This document shows positions 1 through 7,567 of a stretch of DNA of 64,000 nucleotides, piece after piece. Position 1 is the first letter of the stretch; each line of letters opens with the position of its first letter. The notes under the pieces are model-generated. The model worked only from the letters and a program-made list of their open reading frames with translations, had not been told where the DNA came from and did no database searches. Origin of the DNA: Streptomyces sp. R33 (GTDB taxonomy: Bacteria; Actinomycetota; Actinomycetes; Streptomycetales; Streptomycetaceae); assembly GCF_041200175.1 (NCBI RefSeq), contig NZ_CP165727.1, forward strand, positions 3,571,501 to 3,635,500. The letters run 5' to 3'. The translations under genes and the position numbers were made by a program.

Positions 1-324
1 CTCCGGCCGCAGGGGGGTACGGCCGTGTACGGCAGTCTGAAGGCGGCGTACGAGCACCTGGGGAAGGGCGACGCGGACGCGTTCACCTCGATCGTGCTGA
101 TGACGGACGGGCAGAGCGGCGACAAGGCGAAGGACTTCGACTCCTTCTACGCCGGGCTGCCGGACGCGCAGAAGCACACGCCGGTCTTCGCGGTGCTGTT
201 CGGGGACTCGGACCGCAAGGAGCTCGCCCACATCACCGAACTGACCGGCGGGCGGCTCTTCGACGCCACCGACGGCAACGGTTCGCTGGACGGAGCCTTC
301 GAGGAGATCCGTGGCTACCAATAG
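1..324 (+). CDS. VWA-domain protein, C-terminal part (truncated by window edge)
   Basis: The reading frame is open from the first base and runs to a TAG, so only the last 107 residues are seen. The phrase VLMTDGQSG is the hydrophobic strand plus DG of a von Willebrand A fold (one of the metal-site loops), followed by a variable segment and the ITELTGGRLFDA helix-strand typical of the end of bacterial VWA domains. Such proteins in Streptomyces usually carry a substrate-binding-like N-terminal part; that part lies outside the window. The next gene begins inside its last codons, which suggests translational coupling. Confidence 0.75.
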   Translation, partial: LRPQGGTAVYGSLKAAYEHLGKGDADAFTSIVLMTDGQSGDKAKDFDSFYAGLPDAQKHTPVFAVLFGDSDRKELAHITELTGGRLFDATDGNGSLDGAFEEIRGYQ

Positions 325-952
325 ACCCGCCGCCGGCGGGAGAGGGCTCGGCGCGCGCCTTCTCGGATACCTGGAATCGAAGAAGAACCTGGCCGGCAGC
401 GCCTGCGGCGTGGCCGGGCTGGGCCTGACCCTCACCGGTGTCGCGGGCACGTACTGGCCGGTGGTCGTGGCGGGGCTGTACGGCGCGGGCGCGCTGATCG
501 CCCCGCCGGAGCGGCCGGCGCCACCGGAGCCGGAGGGTCCCACCGAGCAGCTGAACGGCGTACGGGAGCAGTTCGGCCGGCTGCGGGAGTACGTGGCCGA
601 GGTGGAGCTGCCCGCTCCGGCCGAGGGGCGGCTCGTGGAGCTGATGGAGCTGTACGGGGCGCTGCTGGAGCCGGGGTGGGTGGCCGACGTCCTGGCCACC
701 GATCCGGAGTCGGTGCACGCGCTGTCGCGGGCGATCGAGCTGGACGTGCCGGAGTGCGTGGACACGTACAACCGGACGCGCTGGTGGACCCGGCTCACCC
801 CGGGCGGGGAGTCGCCGGAACGCCACCTGGAGCGGCAGCTGTCGCTGCTGTTCGAGGAGGCGGAACGCGTGACGGCGGACCTCCGCGAAGCAGAGGCCCG
901 CCGTCAGCAGACGCACACGACCTACCTGGAGGAGCGCGGACAACGCTCCTGA
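311..952 (+). CDS. Hypothetical membrane-associated protein downstream of VWA gene
   Basis: A GTG start overlaps the end of the preceding VWA gene by 14 bases, so the two are probably one operon. The 213-residue product has a short basic N terminus, one hydrophobic hairpin at about residues 29-58 (two short membrane passes separated by a Gly-Thr turn), then a Pro/Glu-rich linker and a helical cytoplasmic domain ending in a Glu/Arg-rich coiled segment. I do not recognise the family. In many actinomycetes genes like this sit with VWA and tellurite/toxic-anion resistance genes, but nothing here proves such a role. Confidence 0.7.
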   Translation: MATNRPAAGGRGLGARLLGYLESKKNLAGSACGVAGLGLTLTGVAGTYWPVVVAGLYGAGALIAPPERPAPPEPEGPTEQLNGVREQFGRLREYVAEVELPAPAEGRLVELMELYGALLEPGWVADVLATDPESVHALSRAIELDVPECVDTYNRTRWWTRLTPGGESPERHLERQLSLLFEEAERVTADLREAEARRQQTHTTYLEERGQRS

Positions 953-976
953 CAGGTATGACTTCTGGCCGGTGCT

Positions 977-1041
977 GCGGTGGGAACCGCTTGGTCGGGG
1001 GCTCCCACAGCGGTGGGCGCCGCTTGGTCGGGGGCTCCCAC
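977..1041. repeat. Tandem duplication of a 32-bp hairpin unit between convergent genes
   Basis: Two copies (977-1008 and 1010-1041), separated by one base, differ at only two positions. Each starts GCGGTGGG and ends CTCCCAC, so each can fold as a hairpin with a GTGGG/CCCAC stem. It lies between the convergent ends of the 311-952 gene and pckG and may act as a doubled bidirectional terminator; that role is inferred. Confidence 0.7.
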
Positions 1042-1074
1042 GTTCATTGGCCCTTCTTCAGGGCGCGGCCTGGC

Positions 1075-2901
1075 TCAGCCCAGGCGCTCGACGAGCGCGT
1101 GGTACTGGTCCCACAGCTCCTTGGGAGTGTGGTCGCCGTAGGTGTTCAGGTGCTCGGGGACCAGGGAGGCCTCGTCCCGCCACACCTCCTTGTCGACGGT
1201 GAGGAGGAAGTCCAGGTCCTCGGCCGCGATGTCGAGGCCGTCGGTGTCGAGGGAGGCCACGGTCGGCAGGATGCCGATGGGGGTCTCGACGCCCTCGGCC
1301 TTGCCGTCGAGGCGCTCGACGATCCACTTCAGGACGCGGCTGTTCTCGCCGAAGCCGGGCCACACGAACTTGCCCGCGTCGTTCTTGCGGAACCAGTTCA
1401 CGTAGTAGATCTTCGGGAGCTTGGACTGGTCCTTGCCCTTGGCGACGTCGACCCAGTGGCCCATGTAGTCGCCCATGTTGTAGCCGCAGAACGGCAGCAT
1501 GGCGAACGGGTCGCGGCGCAGCTCGCCGACCTTGCCCTCGGCGGCGGCGGTCTTCTCGGAGGCGATGTTCGAGCCGATGAAGACGCCGTGGTTCCAGTCG
1601 AAGGACTCGGTGACCAGCGGCACGGCGGAGGCGCGGCGGCCGCCGAAGAGGATCGCGGAGACCGGGACGCCCTTGGGGTCCTCCCACTCGGGGGCGATCG
1701 TCGGGCACTGGGACGCCGGGACGGCGAAGCGGGCGTTGGGGTGGGCCGCCGGGGTCTCGGACTGCGGGGTCCAGGCGTTGCCCTTCCAGTCGATGAGCTC
1801 GGCCGGGGGCTCCTCGGTCATGCCCTCCCACCAGACGTCGGAGCCGTCCGGGGTGAGCGCGACGTTGGTGAAGACGGTGTTCGCGTACATCGTCTTCATG
1901 GCGTTGGCGTTGGTGTGCTCGCCGGTGCCGGGCGCGACGCCGAAGAAGCCGGCCTCGGGGTTGATCGCGTACAGGCGACCGTCCTCGCCGAAGCGCATCC
2001 AGGCGATGTCGTCGCCGATGGTCTCGACCGTCCAGCCGGGGATCGTGGGCTCCAGCATGGCCAGGTTCGTCTTGCCGCAGGCGCTCGGGAACGCGGCGGC
2101 GACGTACTTCGCCTCACCCTGCGGCGGGGTGAGCTTGAGGATCAGCATGTGCTCGGCGAGCCAGCCCTCGTCGCGCGCCATGACGGAGGCGATGCGCAGC
2201 GCGTAGCACTTCTTGCCGAGCAGGGCGTTGCCGCCGTAGCCCGAGCCGTACGACCAGATCTCGCGGGTCTCGGGGAAGTGCGAGATGTACTTGGTGGTGT
2301 TGCAGGGCCACGGCACGTCGGCCTGGCCCTCGGCGAGCGGAGCGCCGAGGGTGTGGACGGCCTTGACGAAGAAGCCGTCGGTGCCGAGCTCGTCGAGGAC
2401 GGGCTTGCCCATGCGGGTCATCGTGCGCATGGCGACCGCGACGTAGGCGGAGTCGGTGATCTCGACGCCGATCGCGGAGAGCTCGGAGCCGAGGGGGCCC
2501 ATGCAGAAGGGGACGACGTACATCGTCCGGCCCTTCATGGAGCCGCGGAAGATACCTTCCTGCCCGGCGAAGATCTCCTTCATCTCGGAAGGAGCCTTCC
2601 AGTGGTTCGTCGGACCCGCGTCCTCCTCCTTCTCGGAGCAGATGAAGGTCCGGTCCTCGACGCGCGCGACGTCGGACGGGTCGGAGGCGGCGTAGTACGA
2701 GTTGGGGCGCTTGCCCTCGTCGAGCTTCTTGAACGTGCCCTTGGCGACGAGCTCCGCGCACAGGCGCTCGTACTCGGCCTCGGAGCCGTCACACCAGACG
2801 ACCCGGTCGGGCTGGGTGATCGCTGCGATCTCGTCCACCCAGGAGATCAGCTCCTGGTGGGACGTCGGGAGGGAAAGGGGAGCCGCGTTCTCGCGCGCCA
2901 C
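1075..2901 (-). CDS. pckG: Phosphoenolpyruvate carboxykinase (GTP)
   Basis: Cytosolic enzyme converting oxaloacetate and GTP to phosphoenolpyruvate, CO2 and GDP at the start of gluconeogenesis. The 608-residue length is normal for the GTP-dependent class. Visible signatures are the GTP-class P-loop FPSACGKTNLAML, which contains the reactive cysteine, the metal/substrate segment GDDIAWM, and the FGGRRAS and NYMGDYMGHW blocks. The start is a GTG preceded by AAGGAG at good spacing. It is divergent from the hemolysin III gene; the shared 209-bp spacer contains the near-palindrome CATGTGCGCATATG (3012-3025), a possible regulator site. S. coelicolor has the same pck/hemolysin pairing. Confidence 0.97.
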   Translation of the reverse strand: MARENAAPLSLPTSHQELISWVDEIAAITQPDRVVWCDGSEAEYERLCAELVAKGTFKKLDEGKRPNSYYAASDPSDVARVEDRTFICSEKEEDAGPTNHWKAPSEMKEIFAGQEGIFRGSMKGRTMYVVPFCMGPLGSELSAIGVEITDSAYVAVAMRTMTRMGKPVLDELGTDGFFVKAVHTLGAPLAEGQADVPWPCNTTKYISHFPETREIWSYGSGYGGNALLGKKCYALRIASVMARDEGWLAEHMLILKLTPPQGEAKYVAAAFPSACGKTNLAMLEPTIPGWTVETIGDDIAWMRFGEDGRLYAINPEAGFFGVAPGTGEHTNANAMKTMYANTVFTNVALTPDGSDVWWEGMTEEPPAELIDWKGNAWTPQSETPAAHPNARFAVPASQCPTIAPEWEDPKGVPVSAILFGGRRASAVPLVTESFDWNHGVFIGSNIASEKTAAAEGKVGELRRDPFAMLPFCGYNMGDYMGHWVDVAKGKDQSKLPKIYYVNWFRKNDAGKFVWPGFGENSRVLKWIVERLDGKAEGVETPIGILPTVASLDTDGLDIAAEDLDFLLTVDKEVWRDEASLVPEHLNTYGDHTPKELWDQYHALVERLG

Positions 2902-3090
2902 GATTGCTCCTTGTTGAGGGGTTGTTTGGTGTTTGCCCCGTGGGGGCTGCGACCCGGACGCTTCGCGCTCCGCTCATCCGGTGCCGACCGCACTCATCTG
3001 ATCATCCGGTGCATGTGCGCATATGTCCAGGGGGCCTCTCACGTGAGCATCGCCACTCCCGTCAATCTTCCGTAAAGCGCACAAGGGAAA

Positions 3091-3106
3091 CCTACGGACC
3101 CGTAGG
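3091..3106. promoter_or_regulatory. Candidate operator upstream of hemolysin III gene
   Basis: A perfect inverted repeat CCTACGG-AC-CCGTAGG ends 5 bases before the first ATG of the hemolysin III gene. The layout is that of a TetR-type operator placed so that a bound repressor would block initiation. The regulator is not identified. Confidence 0.45.
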
Positions 3107-3110
3107 TAGC

Positions 3111-3821
3111 ATGGCGGCCATGAGTTCTGACGCCGCCGCCATGCCGGTCGACGCCGTACCGGTCGTACCCGACGCCTCCGAGGCACCGGAGGCCAAGCCG
3201 CTGATGCGCGGCTGGCTGCACACCGGGATGTTCCCTGCCGTCGTCATCGCGGGCCTGGCGCTGATGGCCTTCACCGAATCGACCCGGGCCCGGGTGGCGT
3301 GCGGGGTGTACATCCTCACGGCCTGCCTGCTGTTCGGCGTCAGCGCGGTGTACCACCGCGGCACCTGGGGCCCCCGGGGTGAAGCCATCCTGCGGCGTCT
3401 CGACCACGCCAACATTTTTCTGATCATCGCAGGGACCTATACCCCGCTGACGGTGCTCCTGCTCCCGCCCTCCACCGGACGGACGCTCCTGTGGGCGGTG
3501 TGGATCGCGGCCGCGGCCGGCATCGCCTTCCGTGTCTTCTGGGTCGGCGCCCCGCGCTGGCTCTACACCCCCTGCTACATAGCGATGGGCTGGGCGGCGG
3601 TCTTCTTCCTCCCCGACTTCCTGCGCACCGGCGGCATCGCCGTCCTGGTCCTGGTGATCGCCGGCGGGCTCCTCTACAGCGCGGGCGGCGTGATCTACGG
3701 CATGAAGCGCCCGAACCCCTCCCCCCGCTTCTTCGGCTTCCACGAGGTCTTCCACTCGCTGACGCTGGCCGCCTTCGTGGCCCACTACGTCGGCATCTCG
3801 CTGGCGGCCTACCAGCACTAG
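3111..3821 (+). CDS. Hemolysin III family (PAQR-like) seven-helix membrane protein
   Basis: The 236-residue product has an N-terminal tail of about 35 residues and then seven predicted membrane segments. Family hallmarks are visible: the histidine after the second helix (SAVYHRG), the RLDHANIFLIIAGTYTP block, and C-terminal FHEVFHSLTLAAFVAHY with paired histidines that line a zinc-type site in the PAQR superfamily. The true activity of bacterial members is uncertain; haemolysis is historical, and TrhA-type members affect membrane lipid state. Start is ATG 3111 or 3120; both are weakly preceded. M. tuberculosis Rv1085c sits in the same neighbourhood (near mca and the DUF255 gene). Confidence 0.9.
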   Translation: MAAMSSDAAAMPVDAVPVVPDASEAPEAKPLMRGWLHTGMFPAVVIAGLALMAFTESTRARVACGVYILTACLLFGVSAVYHRGTWGPRGEAILRRLDHANIFLIIAGTYTPLTVLLLPPSTGRTLLWAVWIAAAAGIAFRVFWVGAPRWLYTPCYIAMGWAAVFFLPDFLRTGGIAVLVLVIAGGLLYSAGGVIYGMKRPNPSPRFFGFHEVFHSLTLAAFVAHYVGISLAAYQH

Positions 3822-3835
3822 GTGCCCGAACTGCC

Positions 3836-3866
3836 GGAGCCCCGTCGCGGTGCGCGGCGGGGCTCC
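3836..3866. terminator. Bidirectional terminator-like hairpin
   Basis: GGAGCCCCG (3836-3844) pairs with CGGGGCTCC (3858-3866), with an additional short inner pair. It lies exactly between the convergent stops of the hemolysin III gene and the copper radical oxidase gene. Confidence 0.7.
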
Positions 3867-3890
3867 GTTGTGCCGGGGCGGCCAGACGGC

Positions 3891-6314
3891 CTACGTGCAG
3901 GCGTAGCCGTCGCCGTCCGGGTCCAGGCGCAGCGGGTCGCTGCCGTTGACCTTCATGCGCCGGGGGTACTGGTGGGAGGCCAGCCAGTCGCAGCGGGCCT
4001 TCGTCGTCGGCTTCACCTCCGCCGGGAAGTTCGTCGGGACGCACTGGCTGACCGTGCCGTAGTGCCGGTCGCAGCCGGCGACGCTCGGCGCGACGGGCAC
4101 CGAGTCCCGCTTGCCGGGGTTCTGCCTGGGGGCCGCCTGTGGCGCGTCCGCGAAGTCGTGGACGTGCGGCGACGGGGCCTCCGCCGTGGCCGCGAGCGCC
4201 GACGGACCGCCCAGGTGCACCCAGGTCGCCACCGACGGGATGCCGTTCGCGTCGACCCCGAAGAGCATGTACCAGCCCGGCGGGGCCAGGTTCGGGTTGC
4301 TGGTGACGTTCAGGTCGATGGTGGTGTTGTTGACCACCGACATCGGCAGGTCCACGAACCGCTGGTTCGGGTCCGAGGAGTGCGTGACCGCCGCCGGACG
4401 GATCAGCTCCGCCTTGGCGATCGGCCGGTCGACGGTGATCCGCTGCGTGTCCCCGTACACCCACTGCGTGTCGATCACCGAGGTGAGCTTCGGGCGCGCG
4501 CCCTTGAACAGGTACGGCGGCGTGTAGATCGACACGTTGTTGTTGTACGTGCCGTTGCCCGGGTTGTCGCCGACCGTCATGACCCGCCCGTCGGGCAGCA
4601 GGAAGGCGCCCGAGTGGTACGTCCGCGGGATCGGGTCGGCCGGCAGTCCGGCCTTGTAGGTGTTGGTCGCCGGGTCGAAGAACGAGGCCTCGTACACCGG
4701 GTCGGCCCGGTCGTGCAGCCCGCCGCCGGTCTCCAGGACCTTGCCGTCCGGCAGCAGCACCGCCGACACGTACATCTTGCCCTCGGCCCCGGTCTGCGCC
4801 CGCTTGACCCCGCCCACGTCGACGAGGCCCTGCGGCAGATCAGGACCGGCGGTGTACGCGGGGCTCGGCGCCTTCAGGTCGATCAGCTCGGTGAGCCGGT
4901 TGGCCGCCGGGTTCGACTCGTTGTTGCCGCCGCCGATCGTCAGGACCCGCTGGTCCTGCGCGGGCGGGAGCAGGACGCTCGCCGACTCGTCGCGCTCGTC
5001 CTTCTTGCGCAGCCCGGGCACGTCCGTGATCGTGTTGGCGTTGTAGTCGTAGATCGACGCGCCGCTGCCCTGCGTGCCGCTGCCGAAGGTGTGGCTGCCC
5101 GAGTAGAAGAGCCGCCCGTCCTGCATCAGGATCATCGACGGGTACAGGCCCCAGTACGACCAGGTCTGGTTGACCTCGTTCATCGGGAGCCACTTGTTCT
5201 GCGCCGCCGAGAACTTCTCCGCGGTCACGTTGCCCGTCGAGTCCTCCTTCAGGCCGCCGAAGGAGATCACGTCGCCGTTGCCGAGGATCGTCGCCGACGG
5301 GTACCAGTGCCCGCCGTTCATGTCGTTGGTCCTCGTGTACGCCTCGGTCGCCGGGTCGAAGACGTAACTGTCCTTCAGCCCCTGGTAGCCGATCTTGCCG
5401 TCGGCGGACGGGTACCCCTTGTTGCCGCTCATCACGAGCACCCGGCCGTCCGACAGCTGCACGTGCCCCGCGCAGAACATGTCCACCGGCGTCGGGATCG
5501 TCTTGAAGGACCCGTTCGCCGGGTCGTACACGGCCGAGGTGAACGTGCCGGCGTTGAACTGGGCGATGTCGTTGCCCGAGCCCGCGATCAGCAGCACCTT
5601 GCCGTTCTTCAGGACGACGGCGTGCATCGAGCGCACCGGGTTCTTGGCCGGGATCACCTCCCACTTGCCCTTGGCGCACTGCTCGGCCGTACCCGTGCAC
5701 CCCGGCTGCGGCGGGGCCGCGCCGACCTCCTCGAGCGCGTAGTCGTCGGTGGTGAGCGTGCCCACCCCGTAGACCGACAGTCCCCACGTGATCTTGTCGG
5801 TACCGGGCGGAACGGCGGGCGTACGGACCTCCGTACGCGCCCAGCCGGCGCTGACCGGCGGATTCTGCAGGTCGGTCCAGTACTGCCAGCCCGCGGTGGT
5901 GTCGTGGCGGAACACGGTCACCGACACGTCCGGGGTGTTCGACTTGTACCAGGCGGACAGGTCGTACTGCCTGCCCGGCACCACGGTCGGGGCGCAGGTG
6001 GCGTTCTCCGTGACCAGCGCCTTGCGGTCACCGCTGAGGCGGCGGGTCAGCGAGACCTTCATGGCCTTCGTGCCGCTGTGCGCGTCGGCGACGGTGGCGT
6101 AGCTGAAGTCGTTGTCACCCCAGCCGGACTTCTCCCAGCAGGAGGGCATGTCCTCGCCGGGGGCGCCGGCGGTCTCGAAACCGGAATTGGTGAGCAGATT
6201 GGGCGGTCCGGCCGTGGCCTGCTGCGGTGCGGTGAGCAGCAGACCCGCGGTCATCGCCCCGACGGCCAGCAGGGCGGCGCGCCGCCCGGCCTTCCGCCGG
6301 ATGTTCGCTGGCAT
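3891..6314 (-). CDS. Secreted galactose-oxidase-like copper radical oxidase (GlxA-type), with C-terminal calcium-binding-like tail
   Basis: Likely oxidises primary alcohols of a glycan with O2, giving aldehyde and H2O2, outside the cell. The chosen ATG is preceded by GAAGGGAA and gives 807 residues; an upstream in-frame ATG lacks a ribosome site. Order: signal peptide (1-35), galactose-binding-like module (36-190), kelch propeller with repeated DGRV turns, and C-terminal DUF1929-type beta domain. All copper/radical residues of galactose oxidase have counterparts: Cys281 in FCAG, Tyr338 in WYPS, Tyr566-His567 in RTYHS, His645 in AVTHSS. The extreme C terminus (DPDGDGYAC) looks like an excalibur calcium-binding motif, an unusual addition. 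Last gene of the glycan operon, 38 bases after the GT2-GtrA gene. Confidence 0.88.
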   Translation of the reverse strand: MPANIRRKAGRRAALLAVGAMTAGLLLTAPQQATAGPPNLLTNSGFETAGAPGEDMPSCWEKSGWGDNDFSYATVADAHSGTKAMKVSLTRRLSGDRKALVTENATCAPTVVPGRQYDLSAWYKSNTPDVSVTVFRHDTTAGWQYWTDLQNPPVSAGWARTEVRTPAVPPGTDKITWGLSVYGVGTLTTDDYALEEVGAAPPQPGCTGTAEQCAKGKWEVIPAKNPVRSMHAVVLKNGKVLLIAGSGNDIAQFNAGTFTSAVYDPANGSFKTIPTPVDMFCAGHVQLSDGRVLVMSGNKGYPSADGKIGYQGLKDSYVFDPATEAYTRTNDMNGGHWYPSATILGNGDVISFGGLKEDSTGNVTAEKFSAAQNKWLPMNEVNQTWSYWGLYPSMILMQDGRLFYSGSHTFGSGTQGSGASIYDYNANTITDVPGLRKKDERDESASVLLPPAQDQRVLTIGGGNNESNPAANRLTELIDLKAPSPAYTAGPDLPQGLVDVGGVKRAQTGAEGKMYVSAVLLPDGKVLETGGGLHDRADPVYEASFFDPATNTYKAGLPADPIPRTYHSGAFLLPDGRVMTVGDNPGNGTYNNNVSIYTPPYLFKGARPKLTSVIDTQWVYGDTQRITVDRPIAKAELIRPAAVTHSSDPNQRFVDLPMSVVNNTTIDLNVTSNPNLAPPGWYMLFGVDANGIPSVATWVHLGGPSALAATAEAPSPHVHDFADAPQAAPRQNPGKRDSVPVAPSVAGCDRHYGTVSQCVPTNFPAEVKPTTKARCDWLASHQYPRRMKVNGSDPLRLDPDGDGYACT

Positions 6315-6352
6315 GGACAAGTTCCCTTCTGTTCTGTGCGGTTCGGTGCGGC

Positions 6353-7561
6353 TCAGCACCTGGTGGTGCGTGCGGTACGACGCGTACGTGCACGCGTACG
6401 CGCCTTGCGCGGCAGGTAGACGAGGGCCTCGGTGGCCGCGAACCGCAGGACGAACGTGGTGACCAGGGCGAGGGCGGTGGCGGACAGCACCTCCATGCCG
6501 AATCTGCCGACGAACAGCGCGATCAGCGGGATGCGCAGCAGCAGGTCGGCATTGGCCAGCACGGCGAAGCGGCCGATCCGGTCCGCCCAGTGGCGGTGGC
6601 GGCGCCGGTCACGGAAGAGCAGGGTCTCGATGAGGACGAAGTTCCAGAGCACCCCGGCCTGGTTGGCGGCGATCTCGGCCGGCAGGTAGTGCATCCCGGC
6701 ATGCGTCAGCAGCCACAGCGCGAGGAGGTTCGGGACGAAGCCGGAAAGCCCGATCAGCCCGAAGCCGATCATGCGGGCCAACGGGGTCGCCGAGCGCAGC
6801 GCGGCCAGGTGGGCCAGGAACCGCATCCCCTCGCGGGCGCTCGACTTGGACTCGCCGCAGTAGCGGTCCTGGAAGACGAACGGCACCTCGGCGACCTTGG
6901 CGGGGCGGCAGCGCACCGCCAGTTCCAGCAGGATCTTGTAGCCGAGGGGTTTGAGGGCGTCCGCGGTGACGGCCGTGCGGCGCATGGCGAAGAAGCCGCT
7001 CATCGGATCGCTGATCCCGCGCAGGGCGCGGGGGAACAGCCCCTTGGTGAGCCAGGTGGCGCCGCGCGAGACGGCGACGCGGTAGTTCCCGGCGAGCCCG
7101 GCCCGGCTGCCTCCGGGGATGTAGCGGGAGGCGACCACGAGGTCGGCGCCGGTGCGTTCGCCCTCGCCGACGAGCTCGGGCACCAGGTGCGGCGGGTGCT
7201 GGAGGTCGGCGTCCATGACCACGATCCAGTCGGTGTCCGCCCGCTTCACGCCCTCGACGACGGCGCCGCCCAGGCCCCCGACCGCCCGCTCCCGGTGCAG
7301 GACGGACACCGGGAAGGGCAGGTCGAGGGCGGCCTTCTCGATGACGGCCGGGGTGTCGTCCGTGGAATCGTCCACGAACAGCACCTCGCAGGGCAGGTGG
7401 GCGGGGAGCGAGCCGGCGAGCCGGCTCAGCAACTCTCCGATGTTCCCCGCCTCGTTGAAGGTCGGGATGATGAGGGTGACGCTGCCCGCCGCCACCTCCT
7501 CCTCCGGAACAGGAAATTCCGTATTGCTGAGGGCATGCGGGGTCCACAGGTCCTCGCTCAT
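6353..7561 (-). CDS. Polyprenyl-phosphate glycosyltransferase (GT2) fused to GtrA-type membrane domain
   Basis: 402 residues. The first 240 or so are a dolichol-phosphate-mannose-synthase-like GT2 domain: VTLIIPTFNEAGNI, FVDDSTDD, and the catalytic MDADLQHPP. The rest is a GtrA-like four-helix membrane domain. Enzymes of this layout load a sugar onto a polyprenyl phosphate and probably help it cross the membrane. It starts 6 bases after the end of the membrane glycosyltransferase gene, which belongs to a GT-C class that uses such lipid-linked sugars, so the two likely act in sequence. The sugar cannot be told from sequence. Confidence 0.88.
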   Translation of the reverse strand: MSEDLWTPHALSNTEFPVPEEEVAAGSVTLIIPTFNEAGNIGELLSRLAGSLPAHLPCEVLFVDDSTDDTPAVIEKAALDLPFPVSVLHRERAVGGLGGAVVEGVKRADTDWIVVMDADLQHPPHLVPELVGEGERTGADLVVASRYIPGGSRAGLAGNYRVAVSRGATWLTKGLFPRALRGISDPMSGFFAMRRTAVTADALKPLGYKILLELAVRCRPAKVAEVPFVFQDRYCGESKSSAREGMRFLAHLAALRSATPLARMIGFGLIGLSGFVPNLLALWLLTHAGMHYLPAEIAANQAGVLWNFVLIETLLFRDRRRHRHWADRIGRFAVLANADLLLRIPLIALFVGRFGMEVLSATALALVTTFVLRFAATEALVYLPRKARTRARTRRTARTTRC

Positions 7562-7567
7562 GGCCGA

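Noticed and set aside
676..3075. 799-residue plus-strand open frame over pckG
   Set aside because: Antisense shadow of pckG; Val/Gly/Arg/His-rich composition without motifs or ribosome site.
3822..6419. 865-residue plus-strand open frame over the copper radical oxidase
   Set aside because: Composition is that of a reverse-strand shadow in high-GC DNA; the minus-strand gene has signal peptide, kelch and active-site motifs.
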